Below the pieces are notes generated by a model. That model did no database searches. It had not been told where the DNA came from and was given only the letters and a program-made list of their open reading frames with translations. The translations under genes and the position numbers were made by a program. This document shows positions 7,194-14,734 of a DNA stretch of 16,798 nucleotides, piece after piece. Within the stretch, counting starts at the first letter, position 1, and each line of letters begins with the position of its first letter. This DNA is from Desulfuromonadaceae bacterium UBA6124. Lineage in GTDB: Bacteria; Desulfobacterota; Desulfuromonadia; Desulfuromonadales; Trichloromonadaceae. The DNA lies in contig DIVU01000334.1 in the NCBI GenBank assembly GCA_002423365.1, forward strand, positions 37,705-54,502. Reading direction: 5' to 3'.

Positions 7194-8337
7194 GGCGACG
7201 ATGCCCCTCAAGATGGGCCTGAATCTCTTCCAGGGAATCGCCGCCGAACTTCTCCAACAGCGCCTCGGCCAGGGTGATCGCCACCGCCGCCTCGGCTACC
7301 ACCGCCGCCGCCGGAACGGCGCAGACATCGGAACGTTCCACCGTCGCCTTGAAGGGCTGCTTGGTCCGTACGTCCACCGTCTCCAAAGGCGTATAGAGGG
7401 TAGGAATCGGCTTCATGGCTCCGCGCACGATCATCGGCTCGCCGTTGGTCATCCCCCCTTCCAGCCCGCCCGCACGATTGCTCTTGCGATAAAAGGCGCC
7501 ATCGCCATAGGCGATTTCGTCATGGACCTGCGAACCGGGACGATGGGCGGCCTCGAAGCCGATGCCGATCTCGACTCCCTTGAAGGCCTGGATACTCATT
7601 ACCGCCGCCGCCAGACGCCCATCCAGGCGACGATCCCAATGGACATAAGAACCCAGACCGACCGGCGCGCCAAGAACAACCACCTCGACCACACCGCCAA
7701 GGGAATCTCCTGCAGCCTTGGCCTCGTCGATGGCGGCGATCATCGCTTTTTCGGCGACAGGATCAAAGGTGCGACAAGGGGAATTTTCGGCCAGGTCGAA
7801 GCGTTCCCGGTAATCGACGAGTTCCGCACTCGCGACCACTCCGCCAATTTCCGTGACGTACCCACAGACTTCGATCCCCAGGGATTTCAGAAATTTCATA
7901 CAGAGTGCGCCGACCGCCACGCGCATAGCGGTTTCCCGGGCACTGGAGCGCTCGAGCACGTTGCGGGCATCGTCATGATGGTACTTGATCATGCCGGTCA
8001 AATCGGCATGACCTGGTCGTGGATGGACGATGGCAATCCCCTCGACCCGATCCTCGGCCCGTGGGGACATTTTCTTATCCCAGTTTTCCCAATCACGATT
8101 GACGATCGACAGGGTCACGGGAGATCCCAGGGTCTTGCCCCAGCGCACCCCGGAAAGGAATCGCACCTGATCTTTCTCGATCGCCATGCGCCCGCCCCGG
8201 CCATGTCCCTGCTGACGCCTGGCCAGATGACAATTGATATCCTCTTCGCAGATTTCAATATTGGACGGAAGCCCTTCGACAATGGCGGTCAAAGCCGGGC
8301 CGTGAGATTCACCGGCGGTCAAATAGCGTAAAGTCAT
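7177..8337 (-). CDS. aroC: Chorismate synthase
   Basis: A 386-residue FMN-dependent lyase that makes chorismate from EPSP, the last common step to aromatic amino acids, folate and quinones. The start MTLRYLTAGESHGPAL, RRQQGHGRGGRM (about 40-51), VHPRPGHADLTGMIKYHHDD (about 104-123) and RSSARETAMRVAVGA (about 130-144) are signature segments; His12 and His110 are the usual catalytic histidines. The ATG at 8337 is chosen because AGGA lies 7 bases before it and it gives the family N-terminus; longer forms read through the terminator hairpin. It heads the metabolic operon, only 25 bases behind a strong terminator. The pathway's EPSP synthase and DAHP synthase are not in the window. Confidence 0.97.
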   Translation of the reverse strand: MTLRYLTAGESHGPALTAIVEGLPSNIEICEEDINCHLARRQQGHGRGGRMAIEKDQVRFLSGVRWGKTLGSPVTLSIVNRDWENWDKKMSPRAEDRVEGIAIVHPRPGHADLTGMIKYHHDDARNVLERSSARETAMRVAVGALCMKFLKSLGIEVCGYVTEIGGVVASAELVDYRERFDLAENSPCRTFDPVAEKAMIAAIDEAKAAGDSLGGVVEVVVLGAPVGLGSYVHWDRRLDGRLAAAVMSIQAFKGVEIGIGFEAAHRPGSQVHDEIAYGDGAFYRKSNRAGGLEGGMTNGEPMIVRGAMKPIPTLYTPLETVDVRTKQPFKATVERSDVCAVPAAAVVAEAAVAITLAEALLEKFGGDSLEEIQAHLEGHRRHVQSM

Positions 8338-8362
8338 GATCATTTCCTGAAAAAAGGTCTGG

Positions 8363-8402
8363 GACAACAAAAGGACAGGCCACCGCCTGTCCTTTTGTTG
8401 TC
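8363..8402 (-). terminator. Strong intrinsic terminator of the pilMNOPQ operon
   Basis: A perfect 17-base inverted repeat (8363-8379 with 8386-8402), extendable by one C-G pair to an 18-base stem with a four-base loop. On the minus strand the inner stem GGACAGG...CCTGTCC is followed at once by a TTTTGTTGT tract that is the outer half of the repeat, and by T6 a few bases on. The symmetry means it would work in both directions. It lies 18 bases after the pilQ stop and 25 before the aroC start. Confidence 0.9.
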
Positions 8403-8420
8403 TATACACATAAACAAAGT

Positions 8421-10649
8421 TTATTTGATAATTCGAGGTGTGATGAAAATCAACAGCTCGCTTCGAGAATTATTCTTCTGGGTCGACTTGAAAAGATTAC
8501 CCAGGAACGGAATGGAACGCAGAATCGGCACACCGTTTTCAGCGAAATCATTATTTTCGACAAAAATTCCACCGATAACCGTCGTCTCCCCATCCTTGAC
8601 CAAAACCTTGGTTTCCGCTTCTTTGGAATCGATTTCAGGAGCGGCGCCTGCACCAGTGGCTACAGTGGTACCGGGGGAGCTATTGGTTGCCTTGATATCA
8701 AGAATAATCGAATCGTCAGGATTGATAACCGGCGTCACCTCAAGGGAGAGCGCAGCTTCAACCAGTTCGGTTGTGATCTCATCGTTGCTGACGGTCTGAT
8801 AGGGGATCATAGTCCCTTGGGAAATTTTTGCTTTTTCTCCATTCAATGTAGTCACACGCGGGCGGGAAATAATTTTACCTGAACCCTGCGACTCCATAGC
8901 GGACAAACGCAAATCAAGAACCGTGGAATCGGCACCGAATTTTCCAAATTCGATATTACCGCCGATTCCAGCAACTTCGGCAGCAGAAGCCGGACCTGGT
9001 GGAATAACAAAATTGCCACCAAAACCAAGATTTCCAGCTACAGTTTGCCAACCTTGGTTGATAATATTGCCATCTCCCTGAAAAAGCCCCCAGTTAACGC
9101 CCAAGTTGCGATTGAAAGTCGAATCCGCCTCAACGATGCGAGCTTCAATCATGACCTGGCGTTCAGGGGTGTCGAGAATTGCAACAAGCTTCTTGATCGC
9201 AGTAATAACACTAGGGATATCGGTCACAATAATCTGCTTGTTGCGATCATCGGCCGTCAGCTTACCCCGTTCGGTCATCAGTTCCTTGCTGGGGCCTTCA
9301 ACGTTCTTGATTGCGGTGTAGCTGACGGGGACAACCTCCGTCACCAAGTCTTCCAGTTTTTCTTTGTTACGCGCGGCGGTAAACTTGGCTTCTTCCATGG
9401 TACGGATTTGATCCTTGGGCATAACCCGCACCACGTTGCCTTTTTTCAGCATGCCGAGATTTTTGGTTTCAAGAATCAGGTCCAGCGCCTGATCCCAGGG
9501 AACATCAATGAGACGCAAGGTAATTGAACCTTTGACCTCGTCGGAAACGATGATGTTCAGATCGCTGACCTCGGCGATCAGTTGGAAAATATCACGGACA
9601 TCGGCGTCATCGAAAACCAGGCGGATCTTTTCGCCGGAGTACACATGTTCTTTTTCCATGGAAGCGATGGTGTCTTGCTCCTCATCGGCCTGGACATCGA
9701 TCGGGGAGTTAAACTGAGGCGCGGGCGCGGATAAGGTAGCAACCGGGATCGGCAAAGGTACTTGCGTCACGATCGCGGGGGTGGTGTAGGCACCGTCATC
9801 CACCACCAGAACCAATTTGTTGGGTTGTTGCAACAGTTGGTAAGGGACATCTCCCTTGAGTTCCACGGCAAAGCGCACATCCTGCCGGTTGCCATTCATG
9901 ACCGTGTAGGGGGTGGCCCGCAGCATGGCACTGGGAAAGGAGTGGGAGTCAAAAGTCCGACGCAGCGCCCGGCTGATGGAGGCATTATTGACACCGAAAC
10001 GAATCAGATTCCCTTCCTTGACCGCCGGTTCGATAGCAGCGGGCCCGGAAAGATCAATGACCAGCTGGGATTTACCGCCGTCTTTGGCGAAATTGATGGC
10101 GGTGACGTCCACCCGCCCTCCCGGGCGTGTGACGGCCGGAGGCGCGGCAACGGAAGATGGCGCCGTTCCGGCATCCCAGGTCAGGACAATCTGGTCGGCT
10201 TGGCGGGCGAGATTGTAAGTGGGGAGCTGGGTTGCAGAGGCGTCAAAAACAAAACGGGTGCGATCCTGATAGGTGCCAACCCGAACCTGGCTAAAACCAT
10301 CCTGGGGGTAGAAAACCCGCTCACTAAAAGATGGGCGCACACCATAGAGATCGACCACCAGCCGTGCCGGATCAGCCAGGGTGAAATGCAGGAATTTCTC
10401 CACCCTCCCCTCCGTGACGAAAACCGCCCGCCCGGGCTGCATATCGACTCCGCTCACCAGCCAAGCTGTCGCCGTGGAGGGGGCGGCGAGTTCTGGCGTT
10501 TCCGCCGTGGTCAGCGCCGAGCCATCCCCTGGAACGGGTTCGGCCGCCGTCAGGGAGCCAACGCCCCAGGCGGAAATGAGTAGGACCAATAGAAAGGACC
10601 AAAGGATCCGTCGTCCGTTCGTCTGCATCTTGACCTTGAGCTCCTTCAT
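8421..10649 (-). CDS. pilQ: Type IV pilus secretin
   Basis: A 742-residue outer-membrane secretin through which the pilus passes. The order is signal peptide (about 1-36, hydrophobic ILWSFLLVLLISAWGVGSLTA then AEP), two peptidoglycan-binding AMIN domains (about 62-160 and 180-285), a Pro-rich linker, an N0/STN domain (about 338-412, VFDDADVRDIFQLIAEVSDLN), an N1 domain (about 436-495) and the secretin core (about 497-742, with VMIEARIVEAD, SRPRVTTLNGEKAKISQG and a C-terminal ELLIFITPRIIK). The ATG at 10649 is chosen because it starts the signal peptide and follows the pilP stop closely, with GGGAGG upstream; a longer reading would overlap pilP. PilP should dock on its N0 domain. Confidence 0.96.
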   Translation of the reverse strand: MKELKVKMQTNGRRILWSFLLVLLISAWGVGSLTAAEPVPGDGSALTTAETPELAAPSTATAWLVSGVDMQPGRAVFVTEGRVEKFLHFTLADPARLVVDLYGVRPSFSERVFYPQDGFSQVRVGTYQDRTRFVFDASATQLPTYNLARQADQIVLTWDAGTAPSSVAAPPAVTRPGGRVDVTAINFAKDGGKSQLVIDLSGPAAIEPAVKEGNLIRFGVNNASISRALRRTFDSHSFPSAMLRATPYTVMNGNRQDVRFAVELKGDVPYQLLQQPNKLVLVVDDGAYTTPAIVTQVPLPIPVATLSAPAPQFNSPIDVQADEEQDTIASMEKEHVYSGEKIRLVFDDADVRDIFQLIAEVSDLNIIVSDEVKGSITLRLIDVPWDQALDLILETKNLGMLKKGNVVRVMPKDQIRTMEEAKFTAARNKEKLEDLVTEVVPVSYTAIKNVEGPSKELMTERGKLTADDRNKQIIVTDIPSVITAIKKLVAILDTPERQVMIEARIVEADSTFNRNLGVNWGLFQGDGNIINQGWQTVAGNLGFGGNFVIPPGPASAAEVAGIGGNIEFGKFGADSTVLDLRLSAMESQGSGKIISRPRVTTLNGEKAKISQGTMIPYQTVSNDEITTELVEAALSLEVTPVINPDDSIILDIKATNSSPGTTVATGAGAAPEIDSKEAETKVLVKDGETTVIGGIFVENNDFAENGVPILRSIPFLGNLFKSTQKNNSRSELLIFITPRIIK

Positions 10650-10650
10650 A

Positions 10651-11184
10651 TCAGTTCGCTCCCTCCCGTTTAGGAAGTTGAATCTTCTGGAGATTTTCCC
10701 GAACTTCCCCGACGAAATCGTAATATTTCTCCTGCACCGAAACCCCATCGGCATCAACCCCGATCACCACCCCATTATTTTTACCGACCTTGACACCCTT
10801 TCTCAGAATGTAGGACTTGCCCCCAGGGGCGGAGACCATGGCCATCGGGTCGCCTTTCCCAGTGATGACCCCCACCAGGCGCAATTCCCCGAGTTCGACC
10901 TGCTGCAAGGGGGTAAGAGGCTCGGTTGAGTTTGCAACCGGCTTCTTGGGTTCGATCAAGGGGACAAAGGGATCGCGCCGCCCGGATGGATCGTAGCTGA
11001 AAACCGGTTGAGCCTCTTCGATTTGCTGCTCGGTGGGAACCGGTTTCGCGTCCGCCTTGGGCATGGGGGCTTCGACCTTCTTACCGACGGGCTTTGGTGG
11101 AGGCGTGGGCGGGGCTTCCTGTCCACAGCCGGCCACGAGAAGCGCCAGCGCGATCATGCTGACCAGTCCAGTGCCGAACTTCAT
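10651..11184 (-). CDS. pilP: Type IV pilus inner-membrane lipoprotein
   Basis: A 177-residue lipoprotein. The signal MKFGTGLVSMIALALLVAGC ends in the lipobox LVAGC, predicting lipidation at Cys20. A Pro/Lys-rich tether (about 24-55) follows, then SYDPSGRRDPFVPLI, the segment typical of PilP, and a small beta domain (about 90-177) including LRLVGVITGKGDPMAMV. It bridges the PilNO periplasmic domains and the PilQ secretin. Its ATG overlaps the pilO stop as ATGA, and pilQ starts at its stop codon, so the three are coupled. Confidence 0.92.
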   Translation of the reverse strand: MKFGTGLVSMIALALLVAGCGQEAPPTPPPKPVGKKVEAPMPKADAKPVPTEQQIEEAQPVFSYDPSGRRDPFVPLIEPKKPVANSTEPLTPLQQVELGELRLVGVITGKGDPMAMVSAPGGKSYILRKGVKVGKNNGVVIGVDADGVSVQEKYYDFVGEVRENLQKIQLPKREGAN

Positions 11185-11798
11185 GGCTTGCCGCCTTTCC
11201 CGGGTTGCTTACCCGCGTCGGGCGCCGCCCCCCCCTCAATAAAGCGGAAGGTCGTGGCCAGGCAATTGACGGCCAAAAGAATGCGTCCGCTATCATCTTT
11301 AGGACTCGCCAGGGTAAGATTATTGATATTGACGATGCGGGGCAACTTGGCCACCGCGTCGGAAAACAAGGCTACTTCATGATAGGACCCGACCATCTTC
11401 AGTTCGACCGGAACCTCGGCGTAAAATCCTTTCGGCTTTTCCGCCCCGGGCTTGAAGAGGGTCACATTCAGCCCGTTTTCCTTGGCCAGAGCGGTAATGC
11501 TCGTCAACAGGTTGGGGATTTCCTTTTCGTTGGGAAGCTCCGTCAGGGCGTCGTTGAGCAAGGCCTCCATCTTCTCGAATTCTTCTTTGAATTTCGGAAG
11601 GTTGTCGGCGATGCGCTGGTCTTCCTGAATTTTGCTGTGCAGAGACGCATCCTTTTGCCGCAGACCGGCCAATTCCTCACGCAAGGGCAGATACATGAGA
11701 TAGACAAAAAGTCCCGCGATTACCAGCATGAGCGCGACAAGAATCAAAAGGCGCTGATAAAGGGGAAGTTTCAGAACTTTTTCGAGCCGTGGATCCAT
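11181..11798 (-). CDS. pilO: Type IV pilus inner-membrane alignment protein
   Basis: A 205-residue bitopic protein: a short cytoplasmic stretch, one transmembrane helix (about 18-38, LLILVALMLVIAGLFVYLMYL), a coiled coil (about 40-85) and a periplasmic ferredoxin-like domain containing GLNVTLFKPGAEKPKGFYAEVPVELKMVG, a common PilO segment. It pairs with PilN and PilP to form the inner-membrane alignment complex. An AAGGGT precedes the start, 11 bases after the pilN stop. Confidence 0.92.
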   Translation of the reverse strand: MDPRLEKVLKLPLYQRLLILVALMLVIAGLFVYLMYLPLREELAGLRQKDASLHSKIQEDQRIADNLPKFKEEFEKMEALLNDALTELPNEKEIPNLLTSITALAKENGLNVTLFKPGAEKPKGFYAEVPVELKMVGSYHEVALFSDAVAKLPRIVNINNLTLASPKDDSGRILLAVNCLATTFRFIEGGAAPDAGKQPGKGGKP

Positions 11799-11809
11799 GG
11801 CTTACCCTT

Positions 11810-12373
11810 TCATCGCTGGACAGGCTTGCCGGCCGAGGCTTCCACCTTAGCGACAACATTGAATTTATTAACCCGGACACCCGACTGATTGGCCTGCTCG
11901 ATCACCTGGAGCTCGACGTTTTTGTAATACGGAGAGGCTTCGAGGTTCTTCAGAAATTGCGCCACCATCTCTTCGTTGAGCGCGAGTCCGCTCAAAGTAA
12001 TGGCGCCCCCGGATTCCTTGAAAGCGGTGATCCAGAGTTTCTCGCTCAGAGCCTGGCTCAACTGATCCAGCAGATGGACCGGCCCACTTTTGGCCTGTTT
12101 GAGCTTGTCGAGGATATCGAGTTTGCCGACCAGCTCTTCTTTTTTCTTCTTGAATTCGGCCACCTCGCCAAGAGTCTTCTTCAGCGCCTGTAACCGCTGT
12201 TCCTTGCGGGCAATCTCCGCCTTTGCCTCATTGACCTGACCCTTCAGGGACGAGTAAACCACCCCGCAAGCGCCGGCGGTCAAAATGAGCGCGAGCAGAG
12301 CCGCCATCAACTGGCCGCGCAACTTGTCTTTTTTCTGGGCGGCCCGAATGGGCAATAGATTGATATGAATCAT
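11810..12373 (-). CDS. pilN: Type IV pilus inner-membrane alignment protein
   Basis: A 187-residue bitopic protein. The cytoplasmic N-terminus MIHINLLPIR is the conserved motif that inserts into PilM. A transmembrane helix (about 22-43) is followed by a Lys/Glu-rich coiled coil (about 45-90) and a periplasmic domain (about 95-180). It connects cytoplasmic PilM to PilO and PilP. The ATG overlaps the pilM TGA as ATGA. Confidence 0.94.
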   Translation of the reverse strand: MIHINLLPIRAAQKKDKLRGQLMAALLALILTAGACGVVYSSLKGQVNEAKAEIARKEQRLQALKKTLGEVAEFKKKKEELVGKLDILDKLKQAKSGPVHLLDQLSQALSEKLWITAFKESGGAITLSGLALNEEMVAQFLKNLEASPYYKNVELQVIEQANQSGVRVNKFNVVAKVEASAGKPVQR

Positions 12374-13428
12374 TTGTCGCCCAACCTCCTCATGGCAAGC
12401 CCCATGGCGACGGAAAACAACGGTCCCACCGCCTGGATATATTCCGGGTCGAAATCCTTATCGCTGACCTTGATCATGCGGAAGGGATCGAGCAACTCCA
12501 CAGGAATCCCCAATTGCGTCCGGAGATATTCCTGGACATTAGGCGTTTTCGAAACACCGCCGGTAATGTAAAGTTTCTGCACCTTTTCGTCGGAAGAGGT
12601 GGCGGAGAAAAAGTCGAAAGAGCGTTGAACTTCTTGAGCGAGGCTTTCAGTAGCGTCGTTAATCACCTCTTGCACAACGGCGGGATCGACTTCCTCCGCG
12701 ACTCCCCCGAGCTTGACTTCCTCGGCCTCTTCACCGCTCAGCCCAAGGCGCTTCTGGATTTCCTCGTTGTACATGTTCCCGCCGACCTGAATGTCGCGGG
12801 TAAAGACCGACTTGCCTGCCTTGAGTACGTTGACGTTCATTGCCGAGGCACCCATATTCACCAGCGCAATGATGCCGTCGTCCTCGAACCCGTAATTGGC
12901 TTCAAAGGCGTTTTCGATGGCGAAGCAGTCGATATCCATCACCACCGGATTCAGGGCACACTCTTTAAAGACCGCTACATGGTCGTTGACAAACTCCTTC
13001 TTGGCCGCGACCAGAATCACGTTCATCAGCGAGGGATCCCGCATATCGGGGCCGAGGATCTGGAAATCCAGATTCACTTCGGAAATTTCGAAGGGGATGT
13101 ACTGCTCGGCTTCCCACTGGATCGACGCCTCCATTTCCTCCTCGGTCATGACCGGCAACTGGATCTTGCGGATAATGACGGAATGGCCGGAAACCGAGGT
13201 CGCGACATTTTTGGTCTTGACCTTGAGGCTGTCCAACAGGTTGCGGATGACTCCAACGACCGCGCCGGAGTCCATGATGGCATTATCGACGATCGCCTCC
13301 GGCGGCAAGGGCGCGACCCCGAGGGTCTGCAGCTGATAGCCACCCTTGAACTGGTGCAACTGAACCAGCTTGACGGAGCTCGATCCGATATCGATGCCGA
13401 CGACGTCTTTTTTGGCCCTGAATAACAT
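12370..13428 (-). CDS. pilM: Type IV pilus assembly ATPase-fold protein
   Basis: A 352-residue cytoplasmic protein with an actin/FtsA-like fold. The phosphate-1 motif VGIDIGSSSVKLVQL opens the protein. IALVNMGASAMNVNVL (about 180-195) and LYITGGVSKTPNVQEYL are the second phosphate and adenosine-side motifs. It forms a ring around the assembly platform and binds PilN's N-terminal peptide, which is encoded next. A CAGGG lies 6 bases before the ATG. It is the first gene of pilMNOPQ, with a leader of roughly 50 bases from the sigma-54 promoter. Confidence 0.95.
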   Translation of the reverse strand: MLFRAKKDVVGIDIGSSSVKLVQLHQFKGGYQLQTLGVAPLPPEAIVDNAIMDSGAVVGVIRNLLDSLKVKTKNVATSVSGHSVIIRKIQLPVMTEEEMEASIQWEAEQYIPFEISEVNLDFQILGPDMRDPSLMNVILVAAKKEFVNDHVAVFKECALNPVVMDIDCFAIENAFEANYGFEDDGIIALVNMGASAMNVNVLKAGKSVFTRDIQVGGNMYNEEIQKRLGLSGEEAEEVKLGGVAEEVDPAVVQEVINDATESLAQEVQRSFDFFSATSSDEKVQKLYITGGVSKTPNVQEYLRTQLGIPVELLDPFRMIKVSDKDFDPEYIQAVGPLFSVAMGLAMRRLGDK

Positions 13429-13489
13429 GAAAGACCCTGACTCAATTAGGTGATGAACTACCGATCACATGCCTTGCCCGTAAATCACC

Positions 13490-13505
13490 AGCAAAACATG
13501 TGCCA
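13490..13505 (-). promoter_or_regulatory. Sigma-54 (RpoN) promoter for pilMNOPQ
   Basis: On the minus strand TGGCAC (13505-13500), a 5-base spacer and TTGCT (13494-13490) match the -24/-12 consensus TGGCAC-N5-TTGCW exactly in both boxes. It faces pilM and would start transcription near 13480, about 50 bases before the ATG. Sigma-54 promoters need an enhancer-binding activator; PilR is the known one for pilus genes in other bacteria, but no such gene is in the window. The upstream control region would lie within or beyond the small regulator gene. Confidence 0.82.
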
Positions 13506-13513
13506 CTTTTTCA

Positions 13514-13711
13514 TCATTTTTCGGGGAAAACTCGTTCCCGGTCAACGAGGTCGAAGCCCAAGGCAAAGATTATTTTGCGCATCGTCGCCATCCGGCAGGG
13601 CTCTCCACGCTCGATACGATCGACGGTCAGCGGCGAAACCCCGGCTTTGCGTGCCAGTTCGGCCTTGCTCATCAGCAGGCTCTCGCGGATTTCCTTGACA
13701 CGATTGGACAT
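13514..13711 (-). CDS. Small Cro/CI-type helix-turn-helix regulator
   Basis: A 65-residue protein that is almost entirely one HTH_3/XRE domain: MSNRVKEIRESLLMSKAELARKAGVSPLTVDRIERGE holds the helix-turn-helix (about 15-36), followed by a C-terminal helix region with ATMRKIIFALGFDLVD. It probably binds DNA as a dimer and acts on its own promoter and/or pilM. The ATG at 13711 has GGGATGG 9 bases upstream and starts right at the domain; a TTG-started longer frame adds no domain sequence. It ends 8 bases before the sigma-54 promoter, so transcription of this gene runs into the pil promoter. No toxin partner is next to it, which makes an antitoxin role unlikely. Confidence 0.82.
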   Translation of the reverse strand: MSNRVKEIRESLLMSKAELARKAGVSPLTVDRIERGEPCRMATMRKIIFALGFDLVDRERVFPEK

Positions 13712-13753
13712 GAAATCTGACCATCCCAGCAGAGGTGAGTTAATATAAACTGT

Positions 13754-13766
13754 ATACAATGTATAG
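13754..13766. promoter_or_regulatory. Candidate operator palindrome upstream of the small regulator
   Basis: TATACA-A-TGTATA, a perfect 6-1-6 inverted repeat starting 43 bases upstream of the regulator's ATG. Its size and symmetry suit a dimeric Cro/CI-type protein, and a plausible -10 (TATATT on the minus strand) lies just downstream. Autoregulation by the adjacent gene is the simplest reading; no binding data can be seen. Confidence 0.45.
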
Positions 13767-13895
13767 ATAACTACGCTCCACAGTCAATACAATTTCACCT
13801 CAATTACCATTTCAAACTCATTGGAATCCCGCGACTTTTTCATCCAATGCACAATATGATGAGGATTCCGGAGAGCAGCTACACCAAATGTTGCC

Positions 13896-13932
13896 AAAAA
13901 AAAATTTCATCCTGTACCGATTCCGGAACCGG
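13896..13932 (-). terminator. Weak candidate terminator after pilD
   Basis: Downstream of the pilD stop on the minus strand, an imperfect palindrome at 13917-13932 (CCGATTCCGGAACCGG, one mismatched pair) is followed 12 bases later by a run of nine T. The stem is short-looped and the spacing is long, so termination may be poor. Confidence 0.35.
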
Positions 13933-13943
13933 GCCGAGGCGAA

Positions 13944-14723
13944 TCAAAGGAACCTTTGCAGATACCAGCCGACCAAAGACTCACCCCAAAACAGCCAGAT
14001 CACGGCCCCCCACGCCAAAAATGGGCCGAAGGGAATCGCCAGTTTGCCGTCGGCGCCCTTGACCAGCATCCACGGTACGCCAACCAGGGTGCCGAGAAGG
14101 GAAGAGATAAAAATGATCGGCAGCACCGCTTTCCAGCCGAGAAAGGCCCCGAGCATGGCCAACAACTTGATATCCCCGCCGCCCATGCCCTCTTTCTTGG
14201 TCAGAAATTCGTAGCCGATGGCCACCAGAAAGAGGCTGCCTCCGCCCAGAAGAATGCCGAGAAGGGAGTCACTCCAGCTCACCCAGGGGAGCAGAAAGGA
14301 GGCGCCGAAGCCGAGGACGATCCCCGGCAGGCTGATGACATCGGGGATGATCTGATGGTCGAGATCGATAAAGGTGATGGTGACAAGTAGCGCGACGAAA
14401 ACCCAGAAGACCGGGGTGGCCCAGTGGATCCCGAAATAATAAAGAACCATCGCGAAAAGCAGACCGGTCAAGGCTTCAACCAGGGCATACCGGAATGGAA
14501 TCCGCGCCCGACAACTCGCGCAACGCCCCCGCAGGAAAATCCAGCTCAGGATGGGGAGGTTCTGGTACCAGCGGATCGGCGAGCCGCATTGGGGACAGCG
14601 GGAACGGGGGGAGACGACGGATTCTCCTGCGGGAATGCGGTAGATGCAGACATTGAGGAAGGATCCGACCACCGCACCGAGCACGAAGGCGACGCCGAGT
14701 AGCAGGTAATACTCAAAGGGCAT
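13944..14723 (-). CDS. pilD: Prepilin peptidase / N-methyltransferase (A24 family)
   Basis: A 259-residue polytopic inner-membrane aspartyl protease that cleaves the leader of prepilins and methylates the new N-terminus. GSFLNVCIYRIP near the start, a zinc-type cysteine tetrad CPQC (43-46) and CASC (68-71) in the cytoplasmic methyltransferase loop, FIDLDHQIIPD (about 118-128) and GMGGGDIKLLAMLGAFLGW (about 179-197, with Asp184) are all family hallmarks. The catalytic aspartates lie in the last two segments. Full length, about 7-8 membrane segments. The ATG at 14723 has GGAG 6 bases upstream, just after the HDOD stop; a longer open frame overlaps the HDOD gene and is rejected. Substrates (pilins) and pilB/pilC/pilT are not in the window. 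Confidence 0.95.
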   Translation of the reverse strand: MPFEYYLLLGVAFVLGAVVGSFLNVCIYRIPAGESVVSPRSRCPQCGSPIRWYQNLPILSWIFLRGRCASCRARIPFRYALVEALTGLLFAMVLYYFGIHWATPVFWVFVALLVTITFIDLDHQIIPDVISLPGIVLGFGASFLLPWVSWSDSLLGILLGGGSLFLVAIGYEFLTKKEGMGGGDIKLLAMLGAFLGWKAVLPIIFISSLLGTLVGVPWMLVKGADGKLAIPFGPFLAWGAVIWLFWGESLVGWYLQRFL

Positions 14724-14734
14724 GAGAATCTCCG

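Larger units (their letters stand above)
13712..13943. other. AT-rich intergenic region between pilD and the small regulator
   Basis: 232 bases without a supportable gene, the longest gap in the window and clearly more AT-rich than its surroundings. It holds the 13754-13766 palindrome, a 7-base inverted repeat CATTGGA/TCCAATG (13819-13825 and 13843-13849), an A9 run and a weak terminator candidate after pilD. It is the likely location of the regulator's promoter and, by position, of enhancer sites for the sigma-54 promoter. Confidence 0.55.

Noticed and set aside
7030..8331. A 433-codon plus-strand open frame antisense to aroC and aroK
   Set aside because: Both sense genes are full-length with intact active sites; the antisense product is His/Asp/Arg-rich low-information sequence typical of shadows.
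10650..10757. N-terminal extension of PilQ by 36 residues
   Set aside because: It overlaps pilP and would bury the signal peptide; the start at 10649 gives a normal export signal.
13514..13711. The small XRE protein as an antitoxin of a toxin-antitoxin pair
   Set aside because: No small toxin-like frame lies beside it on either strand; pilM and pilD flank it.
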